This document shows, one piece after another, positions 36,815 to 45,987 of a stretch of DNA of 64,000 nt. Location of the stretch: the NCBI RefSeq assembly GCF_000760695.4, contig NZ_JHEG04000001.1, positions 3,878,452 through 3,942,451 of the forward strand, given 5' to 3'. How positions within the stretch are numbered: the first letter of the stretch is position 1; every line of letters begins with the position of its first letter. The notes under the pieces were generated by a model that saw nothing but the letters and a program-made list of their open reading frames with translations, did not search any database and was not told the DNA's origin. Origin of the DNA: Tolypothrix bouteillei VB521301 (GTDB lineage Bacteria; Cyanobacteriota; Cyanobacteriia; Cyanobacteriales; Nostocaceae). The position numbers and the translations under genes are program-made.

Positions 36815-39367
36815 TTAGTTAATGTAAATAATGCCTACTTGCATACCAATTGGTGTATACTCATCCAAACGGTTGCGTAAATTAGCCGCTTTTTGGTATT
36901 GATACAGGTGATGGAAAACACCCATCTCCGATTCATCATCAGCGCCGTGTTTAATTTCCTCCGCACAACTATCTGCTAACTGACAGTATGTGGGTGTGCC
37001 ATAGTGTGTGCTGTTAAACTGAGGTTGTACCCGATCGCGTTCTTGTTGTCGTTCAGCTTCTTCTGCGATCGCCTGTTCTACTAAATCGGGTTGACAATTA
37101 TACCGATGTGGCGTGCGTGAGTTCGGAGTCACATAACAAAAACGAATACAACCTTGTTGTTGACGGCTGACGAATATTTTTCCGTTGAAAATACTGTTTT
37201 CTGCTAAGTCAATACTATGTACGTTAATTTGACCAAGTACAGTACTCCGTGCAATGGTTAACCGAGCGTGGGCTGTGGAGCTACCTACTGCTCCAATGGC
37301 TTCTCGTTCCACCTTGGTAGCATCTATTATACTATCGTAGATGTGTATGGGTGAGGGGTCAGTCTGAACTTCATCCTGGTTGACTTCAATAGAGCCAACG
37401 ATACTATGTTCAATGACTGTATGTGCGTCTGTGTTGAATAACTCTAAACTTGGTTCATTTGAGTGTCGAGGTTCGCAATCGCAATGCAATGACCAACCTG
37501 GTACTAGTGTACAGTGACGGATAAATACTGATGGTGGTTTTTGCATCCCATGTCTTGATGTCTGTAGGGGCGCAATGCCTTGCGCCCCTACGCCTTCTAT
37601 ATGGACTCCTCGCCCGGTGATGAGTAAGCCGTCAAGGGTGAAGGAACTTCCTGAGTTGAGTGTGACATTTAACGCATCTCCGTAAGAAGTTCTCCAGTCT
37701 AAAATGCGAATGACTGGACGTTGACGATTGGCTGCACGTAATTGCAGGGTTTGGTGAGTTTCTAGGTGAATGTCAATCCGTTCTACATAGACACCGCTAT
37801 CAAGAATTTCGATGACAGCATGGCGAGGTTTCTCTCTCTGCCATTGTAAAATTGCTTCAGTAATGGTTTGATAGCATTCTCTTATATTTTGACTGACTTG
37901 GTACAGTGTATAGTCTTTATGCTTTCTGATTTCGTAGGGAAAGGCTTCTTGTAAAAGCAATCGATTGAGGCGAATCAGTTCTTTACCTTGCAGGTTGTGC
38001 TGAACCAACCAATTGGTTCTCTCAGTTAACCTTATAGATGCAAAACGGTGTTCCTCATAAAGACTTTTGCTTAGAAGCAGTAAATTAAGTTCATCAACGA
38101 CAGCCTTAATTAATGATAGTTGGGGGGAGTAAACGGGATTGTGACTATTCAGCAGGTTTTGGGTATTGAGGGAGAATTGCGATCGCATAAACTGGGATAA
38201 AGGAGAATTCTCTTTCAGTTTCGCGATCGGTCCTGCGGGAGCGATCGCATCTTCTACGTCAAGCAGCAAATTTCCTTCAGGATTCAACAATGGTCTGTTG
38301 TATTCACCACCACCGATGTCAGCACTAAAACCATAATAGTAAGAAACCCAAACTCCATTTTTAGGTAATTGGCGTCGTGGAAAAACCATACGACCGAGTT
38401 CTGGGTCAACTGCGACATGGTCTCTAGGAGGTTGGTAATTCCAATCGCTCAGGTCAGCAACAATAATCTTCTCTGGCAATACTGGTAGCACTTGTGACCC
38501 ATCTCCCACCCAGATTTCTAAACTTTTGAGAAATTGCTCTGAGATTGGGCCATAATAGTCACTCATGCGAGACTGCAAAGCTCGTCGGCTGATGGGAATG
38601 GGTAAATTCCACTCACGAGGATTTTGGCTGGAATCTTCTTCGAGTACTGGGTGAGTGTAGAGAGGAATATCGTTGCCTGTTATACTGAAGGTGTAGCAAT
38701 TAGGGCTCACTTCCTCCAAGCAATAAGCTGGTGTCCTAGTTACAGAGTAGGTTTTGAGCCGACAAACGAAGACCCCTACACTGGGTATATTGTATTTCCC
38801 GGTCTCATATTGAGAAATGATTCTACGTATATCTACTATATGTGCTAATTCATCAAATGGGCTATCCAATTTACCCAGTGCATCCATTTGACACAAATTC
38901 ACTGTTGTTTGACTGAGGGAACCCAAATGATTGATATTCTGCGTATAGCTAAGGAACTTATAGAACTCTACAACTCGTGCTGACCAACCAGCAATCTTAT
39001 AAGCTAAGGATTCTATCAGCGCCAGGGTACCCTTGCGTCGGCGGTAGCGGATAGTATTCGCAACTTCCCGTCGGGGAATTAAAATTTTGTTGTGCTGTTG
39101 TCCTTCAAGAGTACTTGCGTTTCCCAATTTACCAGTGTGAGGGACGCTTTGGTAGTCAATGAGGTCGCCAATATATGGTACTACCCAATCTTGGCAAGTT
39201 TCAATAAACCAGTTGTCATAAAGTTGAGTGATGTCAGCTTCAACAACGTCTACCTGTTCTGTAATCACGCGTAACAAATCCCGAAGGGGATAACCAAGTT
39301 CTGCATCGCGAATGCGGTAAATCGCTGGTAGGAGTTCGTAAAGACGGTCTGGTGATTTGTTCATCAT
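36815..39367 (-). CDS. eCIS tail protein I-like protein with beta-helix region
   Basis: 850 residues. The N-terminal 80 residues (RLYELLPAIYRIRDAE, then GYPLRDLLRVITEQVDVVEADI) match phage tail protein I/baseplate wedge proteins. Around 540-760 a run of short strand repeats (for example LTIARSTVLGQINVHSIDLAENSIFNG, read in parts) resembles a right-handed beta-helix. Residues about 592-601 (VGAQGIAPLQ) are encoded by a copy of the 28-bp palindrome. It overlaps the upstream gene by four bases (ATGA). In a CIS it would join the baseplate and perhaps carry fibres. Confidence 0.75.
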   Translation of the reverse strand: MMNKSPDRLYELLPAIYRIRDAELGYPLRDLLRVITEQVDVVEADITQLYDNWFIETCQDWVVPYIGDLIDYQSVPHTGKLGNASTLEGQQHNKILIPRREVANTIRYRRRKGTLALIESLAYKIAGWSARVVEFYKFLSYTQNINHLGSLSQTTVNLCQMDALGKLDSPFDELAHIVDIRRIISQYETGKYNIPSVGVFVCRLKTYSVTRTPAYCLEEVSPNCYTFSITGNDIPLYTHPVLEEDSSQNPREWNLPIPISRRALQSRMSDYYGPISEQFLKSLEIWVGDGSQVLPVLPEKIIVADLSDWNYQPPRDHVAVDPELGRMVFPRRQLPKNGVWVSYYYGFSADIGGGEYNRPLLNPEGNLLLDVEDAIAPAGPIAKLKENSPLSQFMRSQFSLNTQNLLNSHNPVYSPQLSLIKAVVDELNLLLLSKSLYEEHRFASIRLTERTNWLVQHNLQGKELIRLNRLLLQEAFPYEIRKHKDYTLYQVSQNIRECYQTITEAILQWQREKPRHAVIEILDSGVYVERIDIHLETHQTLQLRAANRQRPVIRILDWRTSYGDALNVTLNSGSSFTLDGLLITGRGVHIEGVGAQGIAPLQTSRHGMQKPPSVFIRHCTLVPGWSLHCDCEPRHSNEPSLELFNTDAHTVIEHSIVGSIEVNQDEVQTDPSPIHIYDSIIDATKVEREAIGAVGSSTAHARLTIARSTVLGQINVHSIDLAENSIFNGKIFVSRQQQGCIRFCYVTPNSRTPHRYNCQPDLVEQAIAEEAERQQERDRVQPQFNSTHYGTPTYCQLADSCAEEIKHGADDESEMGVFHHLYQYQKAANLRNRLDEYTPIGMQVGIIYIN
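37564..37591. repeat. 28-bp palindromic repeat inside tail-I gene
   Basis: A perfect palindromic copy: GTAGGGGCGCAATGCC then TTGCGCCCCTAC. It is read in frame and encodes VGAQGIAPLQ in the minus-strand protein. Confidence 0.9.
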
Positions 39368-42291
39368 TTCAATTCCTTAAGAATCAGCGTGTCCGCCACT
39401 TGGGGGCTAAGAATAGCTAATTGAGCAGGGTGGATGGGAGAATAGCGTTTACCAGCTATTGGATGAGCAAAAGCTAAGTTGACATCGATACGTTGTTTTG
39501 GCTGTGCTGTACTTATTCCCATACCCACCTTTGCTAGGTTTTCAAGTTTTATTTTTAAAAGGTCTGGTTGTTTAGCTTCTGTTTCCGAAACGGAATCTAG
39601 GATATCCACATCCACGTAATCTACCCCAGTCACTTGTTGAATCGTGCTGATAACTTCACTCAGTCTTACATCTTGACCAAGTTCCCGACGGTCAAAGCTG
39701 AAAGTATCGAGTAATGCAGCACGGATTTTCGGTTCTACTGTTACCCATTGATAACTTGATAAAATACGTACACGAGCACTGATAATTAACAGCATAAGTT
39801 CGCGTATATCTACTGATATTGGTTGATAGGGGTAACCAAATTTGTGTAGTGCTTGGAGGAAATTACGGTATAAATCTGAGTGTTTATCAATAGGAATATC
39901 GTCAGCGCCAGCGATGGTGAGATGAACAACTTGACGAACCCCATCTGAAAGATACACAGCGCTTGCTTTACCAATACCACCAAAGTTGCGAGCAAAGTCT
40001 GCATAATCCTTGACGGAAACAGTACGGTTAAGGGATGTCATTCCCAAAGATGCATTGCGGCGGATTTGTTCGCGACTTTCAGGGTCTGCACCACCCGTTG
40101 CTGGTAAGGGATTAATGACACCTCTTAAACCTAGAGGTTGTGTCGCAAGTTGCTTGATTTGTTCTGCTCCAACATTACCCCCTTTGCCAATACCAATGCG
40201 GTAAACTGCTTTAACATTTTCAATACCGGTAGGTAACCTAGCCCCATTTTTCCCATCGCCGAAGATAATAGTTACATTGCTATCATTGTCGGTTTGGGTG
40301 ATATAGCAACGGTCAGTTGGGCTTAACTGATTCAAAGTTTCTGCTTCATACCAACGGACATCGTTGACATACACCTCTAAAGTACTGATAACACCTGTGG
40401 GTGTCAGCCCCGGTAGATAAGTGAGGGGTCGCCCAGAGAGAGTAAATTGTTGGTTTGCTACAGATGCATTACCACTACCTAGGATTTCAGTGCGTGTCTC
40501 TCCATGAGTGGCTTTGACCACATTGCCATAGATAGTCACAGTGTCACGTTTGTAAGAATAGGCTAAAGGTTGAGCAAATTTGAGGAAGGTGTGGGGTTTA
40601 TCATTAGGTAAATTCGGATTTACGTCCTGTCTGACCCCAGCCAACATAAGGACTTCACTACCCTTGACACGGTTTATATTGGATGTATCATTGCGATCGC
40701 CAGAGATAATTAGCCAACGACCGGGCTGTAAACCTTCGTAAAGGTTATCCAGTTCAATTTCCATTTGGTCGCAGATGTCATTTTTAGTTGCCGGTTCTGT
40801 TTTATTGGATACATCCAATTTGATGGGTTTTTCTGATAAAGAGAGAACTTCGCTTTTGAGATATACCGTAGTTTTACGCATTATCTCCAAAGATATATCC
40901 TCTTCTTGTAACCAAGGTTTATCTAGAGTGAGTTGTGTTACCCTAGCGACTATGCCGTAATCTGTTTTCGATATATTCTCAACTTTTTCTACACGATAGA
41001 TACACAATTCATTTTTATCAGCACGCTCGATCGCAACCCAACTTCCTGGTGTCATTTGGTCGTACTGTGCATCTAATGCTAAAACCTTTTGCAACTCTGC
41101 TGGTAGCTTATTATTTTCTACACCTGCAATTTGCCATTCTTCAAATCTATTAGTAAACTGCCCACTTTCGTTGAGAACAAGATTTAGTCCTGCGTTATGT
41201 CCAAAAGGAGCAGCTTTGATACCTAAAGCCTGAATTTGCTGTAACTCGGAACAAATCCCATTATCTGTTAAAATCTGATAAATTGCACTACCTACAGCAG
41301 GCTTTAAAGTTTTAATTAACCACGGTGTAATATCTACCTTTTTAGGGTCAAAGATTTGCTCGTTTGTACGCTGCAATTGTAAAGCATTGGCGGGTTGCCG
41401 TGATGGTGGTTTGAGGATTTGTTCTATTTTTTCTGCCTTAGTTGGGGTTCGCGATGAGCCGCTTTGTTCTGTCTGAGTTGTGGTTTGCGAGCCAGGTTGT
41501 GGTATTGCTGGCGCAGGGGGCTGTAGTATAACCTTAGTCAGGTTATCAGCAGTTTGAAGTTCAGTCGTCTGAACCCGACGCCAAATCTGCTGCTTGTCAC
41601 TATTGCCAAAAATGAATAAAAGGAGATCGTTCGTTTGTAGGTTCGCCCCTATACCCTCTAAATAAAGCTTGTCAATTTTTGAGGCGTCCGTTGCATTGGG
41701 CTTATCTGGATTTAGAGTAATCCCCTGCGGTTGAGTTATCCTGGGTTTAAGAATATTCAACTCTGCACGGGCTTCTAGTTTTTCCGATGTTTCAAATGAT
41801 TGGGGGAGTTCGCCAGAAGTGGGTGTGCTTTGAGCGCGAGTACCAACGGGAATCTCTATATTGTAGCTATCTTCAAGGGTAAAAGCTAAATAGACACTGG
41901 CGCTGACACCGGGTGATGGTGCGTATTTTGCCAAACGTGCTAATTCCACCAGGGACTGACGCTCAACTGCGGTGCGTAAATAACCTTCGTTAGCGATGCG
42001 TTCTTGATAAAATGTCAGAACGTCAGCAACTGTCGCCCATGCATCTAAGAAGGCGATAGAGGAGTCGTTAGCATCCCTTGTTTTCAGGTTGTTGAGCGCT
42101 GGAAAGCTGTTGTTAGCTAGACGCGCTTTCATTGTTTCCAAAAAGGTGGCATGGGTGCCCACGCGGTATGATAAAGTAGACGAACCTGGTAGGTTTGTTA
42201 TCTTCATGGGTGTCAAAATATCTACACCCGTACAGCAGCCACAGTTTGAGTTCTGGTTTGAGTGACAGCCACAGTTACAGCTTAATTTCAT
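39364..42291 (-). CDS. eCIS baseplate J-like protein (Afp12-like)
   Basis: 975 residues of the large 'putative baseplate assembly protein' type, related to gpJ/Afp11-Afp12. Seen are FLDAWATVADVLTFYQERIANEGYLRTA (read in parts) near the start and a C-terminal J-like part (GGADPESREQIRRNASLG, then VSVKDYADFARNFGGIGKA). The first 22 residues are very cysteine-rich (MKLSCNCGCHSNQNSNCGCC), which is unusual. A Pro/Gln/Thr-rich linker lies at about 255-300. It overlaps its neighbours by four bases on each side. Confidence 0.85.
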   Translation of the reverse strand: MKLSCNCGCHSNQNSNCGCCTGVDILTPMKITNLPGSSTLSYRVGTHATFLETMKARLANNSFPALNNLKTRDANDSSIAFLDAWATVADVLTFYQERIANEGYLRTAVERQSLVELARLAKYAPSPGVSASVYLAFTLEDSYNIEIPVGTRAQSTPTSGELPQSFETSEKLEARAELNILKPRITQPQGITLNPDKPNATDASKIDKLYLEGIGANLQTNDLLLFIFGNSDKQQIWRRVQTTELQTADNLTKVILQPPAPAIPQPGSQTTTQTEQSGSSRTPTKAEKIEQILKPPSRQPANALQLQRTNEQIFDPKKVDITPWLIKTLKPAVGSAIYQILTDNGICSELQQIQALGIKAAPFGHNAGLNLVLNESGQFTNRFEEWQIAGVENNKLPAELQKVLALDAQYDQMTPGSWVAIERADKNELCIYRVEKVENISKTDYGIVARVTQLTLDKPWLQEEDISLEIMRKTTVYLKSEVLSLSEKPIKLDVSNKTEPATKNDICDQMEIELDNLYEGLQPGRWLIISGDRNDTSNINRVKGSEVLMLAGVRQDVNPNLPNDKPHTFLKFAQPLAYSYKRDTVTIYGNVVKATHGETRTEILGSGNASVANQQFTLSGRPLTYLPGLTPTGVISTLEVYVNDVRWYEAETLNQLSPTDRCYITQTDNDSNVTIIFGDGKNGARLPTGIENVKAVYRIGIGKGGNVGAEQIKQLATQPLGLRGVINPLPATGGADPESREQIRRNASLGMTSLNRTVSVKDYADFARNFGGIGKASAVYLSDGVRQVVHLTIAGADDIPIDKHSDLYRNFLQALHKFGYPYQPISVDIRELMLLIISARVRILSSYQWVTVEPKIRAALLDTFSFDRRELGQDVRLSEVISTIQQVTGVDYVDVDILDSVSETEAKQPDLLKIKLENLAKVGMGISTAQPKQRIDVNLAFAHPIAGKRYSPIHPAQLAILSPQVADTLILKELK

Positions 42292-45008
42292 CTTCCACCT
42301 CGTATATCCAAAAAGAATTTACCGTTTTCGGGGAAGTTAGGGTTGTTGTCAAGTCGGGCGATTTCTAAAGGACCAATGGGTAGAAAACCTGCTTCAATCT
42401 CTCCATTTGCACCTTCAAAAAGACGTTCTAACTTTGTTATGGAGACACTTTCAACACCGGGGATAGCATGAGCGATCGCAACAAGTTGACTGAGTGCAAT
42501 TCCTTTACCAAAGGTAAGATTGTCTGGATGGAAAAATCCCCGCCGTCCATCCGGTAAAATACGGTTGCTAAAAGCATCGATTAAGGCTGGTTTTACATGA
42601 CCTCGTAGATAGTCAGATTTGATGTATACCTCCATAGCAATGTCCAGTGGGACGCGGGTTGCTGGCTTAACGACCACATCATGACCTATGCAACGGTAAA
42701 GGTTTAAATGTGTTGTGATTTCTTGAAGTAGCGTGTCATCAACGTCGTCTTGATTTAATGGATCGATAATGACCAACACCTCATACCAACTTCCCATCCA
42801 GCGGAATGTTGCTGCTGCGCGTTGCACTTTGGTAGAGAAATTTTGCATCACCAGTTGAGCGTAATCATCTTCTGCGATCGCACGCTCTAACTTATTATCC
42901 AACAAGCGCGGCGCTAATAATTTCACCTGAGATAGGGGTTCAGGCGGTGTCCCACCTATAGCAGGTAACGGCTGGTGTACTTTTAGCCTGAGAGCATTAA
43001 AATTGACATTACGGAAGACAATGTAAGAAATTGCACCAGCAGCGACATTAGCGGATAGACCGTTACCGACTCGGTAAGTAGCCCAAAAGTGAGTTCCTAC
43101 TGCTGGAAGGAGTCCCAATTCACCATCCCCAAACCGTAAGTGGGCTTGTCCATCATTGTCCATCTCAACGACAAAATGTTTATTTTCACCTTCGCTATCT
43201 ATAAGATCGCGTTGGGGAATCCACAGATTATCATCATCCGTAGGGGCGCAAGGCATTGCACCCGTACCACCCATTGCAACCATACCGATATTTACGACCT
43301 TACCGTGTAGATAAATGTGAGGTAACGCTTGGCGAGGGTCTTGGTTTAATAAACTAGAAGCAGGAGCTTGAGAAAGGTTTTTCTTTAAAAGAGGTTGACT
43401 GAAAGTTAAAGGTGTTTCTTGTAAGATAGGACGGAAACGGTCTGGTACAACATCAATTTTTACAAGTTCCCCTTCCTCTTCACACTTTTGCCTGACTTCT
43501 TTTCCTGAGACTGTCCCCAAATCCTCATTACAGATAGTTCTACCGTAATCGACTAAAATAACATTTCCCCGAGCAACGCTAATATCCTCAACCAAAGCGC
43601 ATGACATTGTCGGGGCGCAATGCCTTGCGCCCGTACCACCCATATTTGCATCACCATCTCTTGGTATAATTCCTGAGATACAAAGTGTAAAAGGCAGCGC
43701 ATCTTCCTTTGCCCATTCGATTTCTAGAATCGGCTGATTGTAAAGTTCGTCTATACTCGGTTTGACACTGGTAAGACGTACAACATGGCGATGGGTAACA
43801 TCTGCATCTTCTGGATGACCCGTTTTTGGACCTTTGATTTCTTCAAAAATCAGAATATCACCAACCTTCAACCGCAATTTCCGTTGTGTTGGGGCATCCG
43901 TAGGGGCGCAATGCATTGCGCCCTTACCTGCGTCCCCACGGTCATCTCGGGAAGGTACAAACCCATCCACTAACGTAGCACTTGTAGAACCAGAAGGTAG
44001 ACAGCAGGAACTTTCACCCCAAGTATAAAAACATATCCGATTATGGGCAACATAAAGCTGGATAGGTGCAGGAGTTAGAGGCTCAAACACCTCATAATTA
44101 TTAGGAGGAACATCTTTTAAGTCTTCGTTAGCCCTAAGAATAGTGCCAAGGAGCGGGGCATTTTTATAACCAGTAATAAAGTAAAAGTTTTTCTTGTCTT
44201 CAAGGCGAACATCAAAATTTGTCTCTATCCACAACCAAGTCCGAGCATTACAGCCTTCATGCATGGGATAATCAATGAGACGAGCATGGCGACGAACAGA
44301 AATTCGTTGACGGGCAGTTTCTAGATAAGCTTCTGTAGCAACAGCATCCTGATAATAACTTAAATAATCGCCAACATATGCTAAAAGTTCTACTATAGTA
44401 ATGCCTAGATCGGGGACATGACGTTCTTGCCAGTCCGGCATAATCAGAGACAAGCGGTCTAAAATCAACTGGCGAAAGCTAGCATAATCTTTTGCTAGGT
44501 AGTTAATATTCGGTTCAACCAGTTGCGGTGGTGGGCAACTTTCCTGTTGCAGGCAATCTAACTCACTGCTACAATCGCTCTTGCGGAATTTAAATTGCAA
44601 TTGAGCGAAGCGCGAGTCAAAATCAGGATGTTGTATCAGTTTGCCTTGCTCATCTAATGCGACTAAGCGCAAAGTGTAAGTAGAGAAATCACCTGATTGG
44701 TTGAGATTGACTTTTAAGTAAGCCTCGGAGTCTTCAGGGCATTCTACCTCTAAACTAGTCACTTGAAGATTGCGAATGCGCTGACCCCCTTCAATCCGCA
44801 CGTTCTCCTTTCTTAGGTTGTCAGGTATTGTTCCCAGAAAGTAGACGTAGAGCGATGCTCCAAAGGAGCCGCTACGCGATCGCAAGTCCTCACCAACTTC
44901 CAAATAATCTAGCCCGTTTCTTCCCTGTCTGCGGACTTCGTGGCGGCGTTGTTCATTTTGACAAGTGTAGAGACGCGACATATCGCGACTATACAAAGAA
45001 TTGTTCAT
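42288..45008 (-). CDS. eCIS baseplate J-like protein (Afp11-like) with three in-frame repeat insertions
   Basis: 906 residues. The conserved block NYLAKDYASFRQLILDRL, then VPDLGITIVELLAYVGDYLSYYQDAVATEAYL (in parts, about 165-220), identifies the larger baseplate wedge protein of eCIS. The C-terminal half contains ERAIAEDDYAQLVMQNFS, typical of J-like domains. Residues about 361-370 (GKGAMHCAPT), 458-467 (GTGARHCAPT) and 581-590 (GTGAMPCAPT) are each encoded by a copy of the 28-bp palindrome in the same frame and orientation, about 100 residues apart. Overlaps gp25 and the downstream J protein by four bases each. Confidence 0.87.
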   Translation of the reverse strand: MNNSLYSRDMSRLYTCQNEQRRHEVRRQGRNGLDYLEVGEDLRSRSGSFGASLYVYFLGTIPDNLRKENVRIEGGQRIRNLQVTSLEVECPEDSEAYLKVNLNQSGDFSTYTLRLVALDEQGKLIQHPDFDSRFAQLQFKFRKSDCSSELDCLQQESCPPPQLVEPNINYLAKDYASFRQLILDRLSLIMPDWQERHVPDLGITIVELLAYVGDYLSYYQDAVATEAYLETARQRISVRRHARLIDYPMHEGCNARTWLWIETNFDVRLEDKKNFYFITGYKNAPLLGTILRANEDLKDVPPNNYEVFEPLTPAPIQLYVAHNRICFYTWGESSCCLPSGSTSATLVDGFVPSRDDRGDAGKGAMHCAPTDAPTQRKLRLKVGDILIFEEIKGPKTGHPEDADVTHRHVVRLTSVKPSIDELYNQPILEIEWAKEDALPFTLCISGIIPRDGDANMGGTGARHCAPTMSCALVEDISVARGNVILVDYGRTICNEDLGTVSGKEVRQKCEEEGELVKIDVVPDRFRPILQETPLTFSQPLLKKNLSQAPASSLLNQDPRQALPHIYLHGKVVNIGMVAMGGTGAMPCAPTDDDNLWIPQRDLIDSEGENKHFVVEMDNDGQAHLRFGDGELGLLPAVGTHFWATYRVGNGLSANVAAGAISYIVFRNVNFNALRLKVHQPLPAIGGTPPEPLSQVKLLAPRLLDNKLERAIAEDDYAQLVMQNFSTKVQRAAATFRWMGSWYEVLVIIDPLNQDDVDDTLLQEITTHLNLYRCIGHDVVVKPATRVPLDIAMEVYIKSDYLRGHVKPALIDAFSNRILPDGRRGFFHPDNLTFGKGIALSQLVAIAHAIPGVESVSITKLERLFEGANGEIEAGFLPIGPLEIARLDNNPNFPENGKFFLDIRGGR
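43240..43267. repeat. 28-bp palindromic repeat in baseplate gene, copy C
   Basis: GTAGGGGCGCAAGGCATTGC then ACCCGTAC; slightly degenerate. In frame. Confidence 0.85.
43609..43636. repeat. 28-bp palindromic repeat in baseplate gene, copy B
   Basis: GTCGGGGCGCAATGCC then TTGCGCCCGTAC. In frame. Confidence 0.85.
43900..43927. repeat. 28-bp palindromic repeat in baseplate gene, copy A
   Basis: GTAGGGGCGCAATGCA then TTGCGCCCTTAC. In frame. Confidence 0.85.
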
Positions 45009-45364
45009 GGTACCGTCGTCCTAAAAGTTGCTGTTTGTTCCTCACCAGTGCTTTGCACTCGATACTGCACTGTTATATAAAGACTGGAATCTTCACTTTT
45101 AACTTCCAGCGTATTGAGGTCAATCAAATCGCCCAACCAACGCTCAATAGCAGCTGCAATAGTCACTTGCATTGCTGTTGCCAGTTCTGTTCTGTTAGGT
45201 GAAAATATTAAAGACAATATCCCACAGCCAAAATCAGGGCGGTTCACCCGTTCCCCAGGAGTGGTAAACAGGAGTTGCTCAATCAAGTCGCGGATGTGAT
45301 TTTCATAGCTGGTGCTAGCGGTGCGACCCCATTTGTCAAAAGAAAGTGGAAAATCAATGTTCAT
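45005..45364 (-). CDS. eCIS gp25-like baseplate protein (Afp9-like)
   Basis: 119 residues matching the GPW/gp25 family: FPLSFDKWGRTASTSYENHI, then DLIEQLLFTTPGERVNRPDFG with the conserved PGER-x-x-x-P-x-F-G motif. gp25 nucleates sheath assembly at the baseplate. It starts one base into the stop region of the spike gene and overlaps the J-like gene by four bases. Confidence 0.92.
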   Translation of the reverse strand: MNIDFPLSFDKWGRTASTSYENHIRDLIEQLLFTTPGERVNRPDFGCGILSLIFSPNRTELATAMQVTIAAAIERWLGDLIDLNTLEVKSEDSSLYITVQYRVQSTGEEQTATFRTTVP

Positions 45365-45987
45365 TACATCACCTCCAACGCGTTGCCATTGATGGAAACT
45401 TTCATTCCATCGAGGTTTACGCTTGCACCCCGCCCGGTACTGATTTCAATTGCTGAAGTGTTTTTTAGCCTAATAGCAGCAGCTCCAACATCAGAGGCGA
45501 GACCATTGATGATTTTAATTTCGGAAGCATTTATCACTAGCTGCATGGTTTGTCCACCTATCTTAGCTGCAATAGTGATACTTTCTTGACCACGGGTATC
45601 GTTGATCTCAATCATACCGATATCAGTTTTCAGCACTTTTATTTCTGGGCTCGCTGGTGTCGCTGGTAATACATCCGCTCCTACCTTGTCATCAGCCCAA
45701 AAACAGCCCGTCCAGATAGGATAATCTGGGTCTCCGTTTTCAAATTCAATCCAGACCAAAGCGCCTACAGGCGGAATTAAGAACAACCCAACCCCTTTTC
45801 CTGCATAAGGCACACTAGGCAGCGCCCAACCGCTGTCTCGATTGCCATACACATCTTCGACTTTAGCTCGCAATCGACCTATTTTCCACGGATCTTTGTT
45901 ATCACTAACAACCCCACGGTATTTACCATAAAAAGGAGAACTTTGTTTGTTAGTACTTCCACAACCGCTATGTTCTTGTATGTTCAT
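45364..45987 (-). CDS. eCIS spike protein, gp5/VgrG OB-fold (Afp8 C-terminal-like)
   Basis: 207 residues. The core GRLRAKVEDVYG, then SGWALPSVPYAGKGVGLFLIPPVGALVWIEFE (in parts), is the baseplate assembly protein V/gp5 OB-fold. A beta-helical C-terminal spike follows (repeats such as IEINDTRGQESITIAAKIGG). It forms the trimeric spike under the PAAR tip. It overlaps the hub gene by four bases; in many eCIS the hub and spike parts are one protein, here split in two. Confidence 0.88.
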   Translation of the reverse strand: MNIQEHSGCGSTNKQSSPFYGKYRGVVSDNKDPWKIGRLRAKVEDVYGNRDSGWALPSVPYAGKGVGLFLIPPVGALVWIEFENGDPDYPIWTGCFWADDKVGADVLPATPASPEIKVLKTDIGMIEINDTRGQESITIAAKIGGQTMQLVINASEIKIINGLASDVGAAAIRLKNTSAIEISTGRGASVNLDGMKVSINGNALEVM

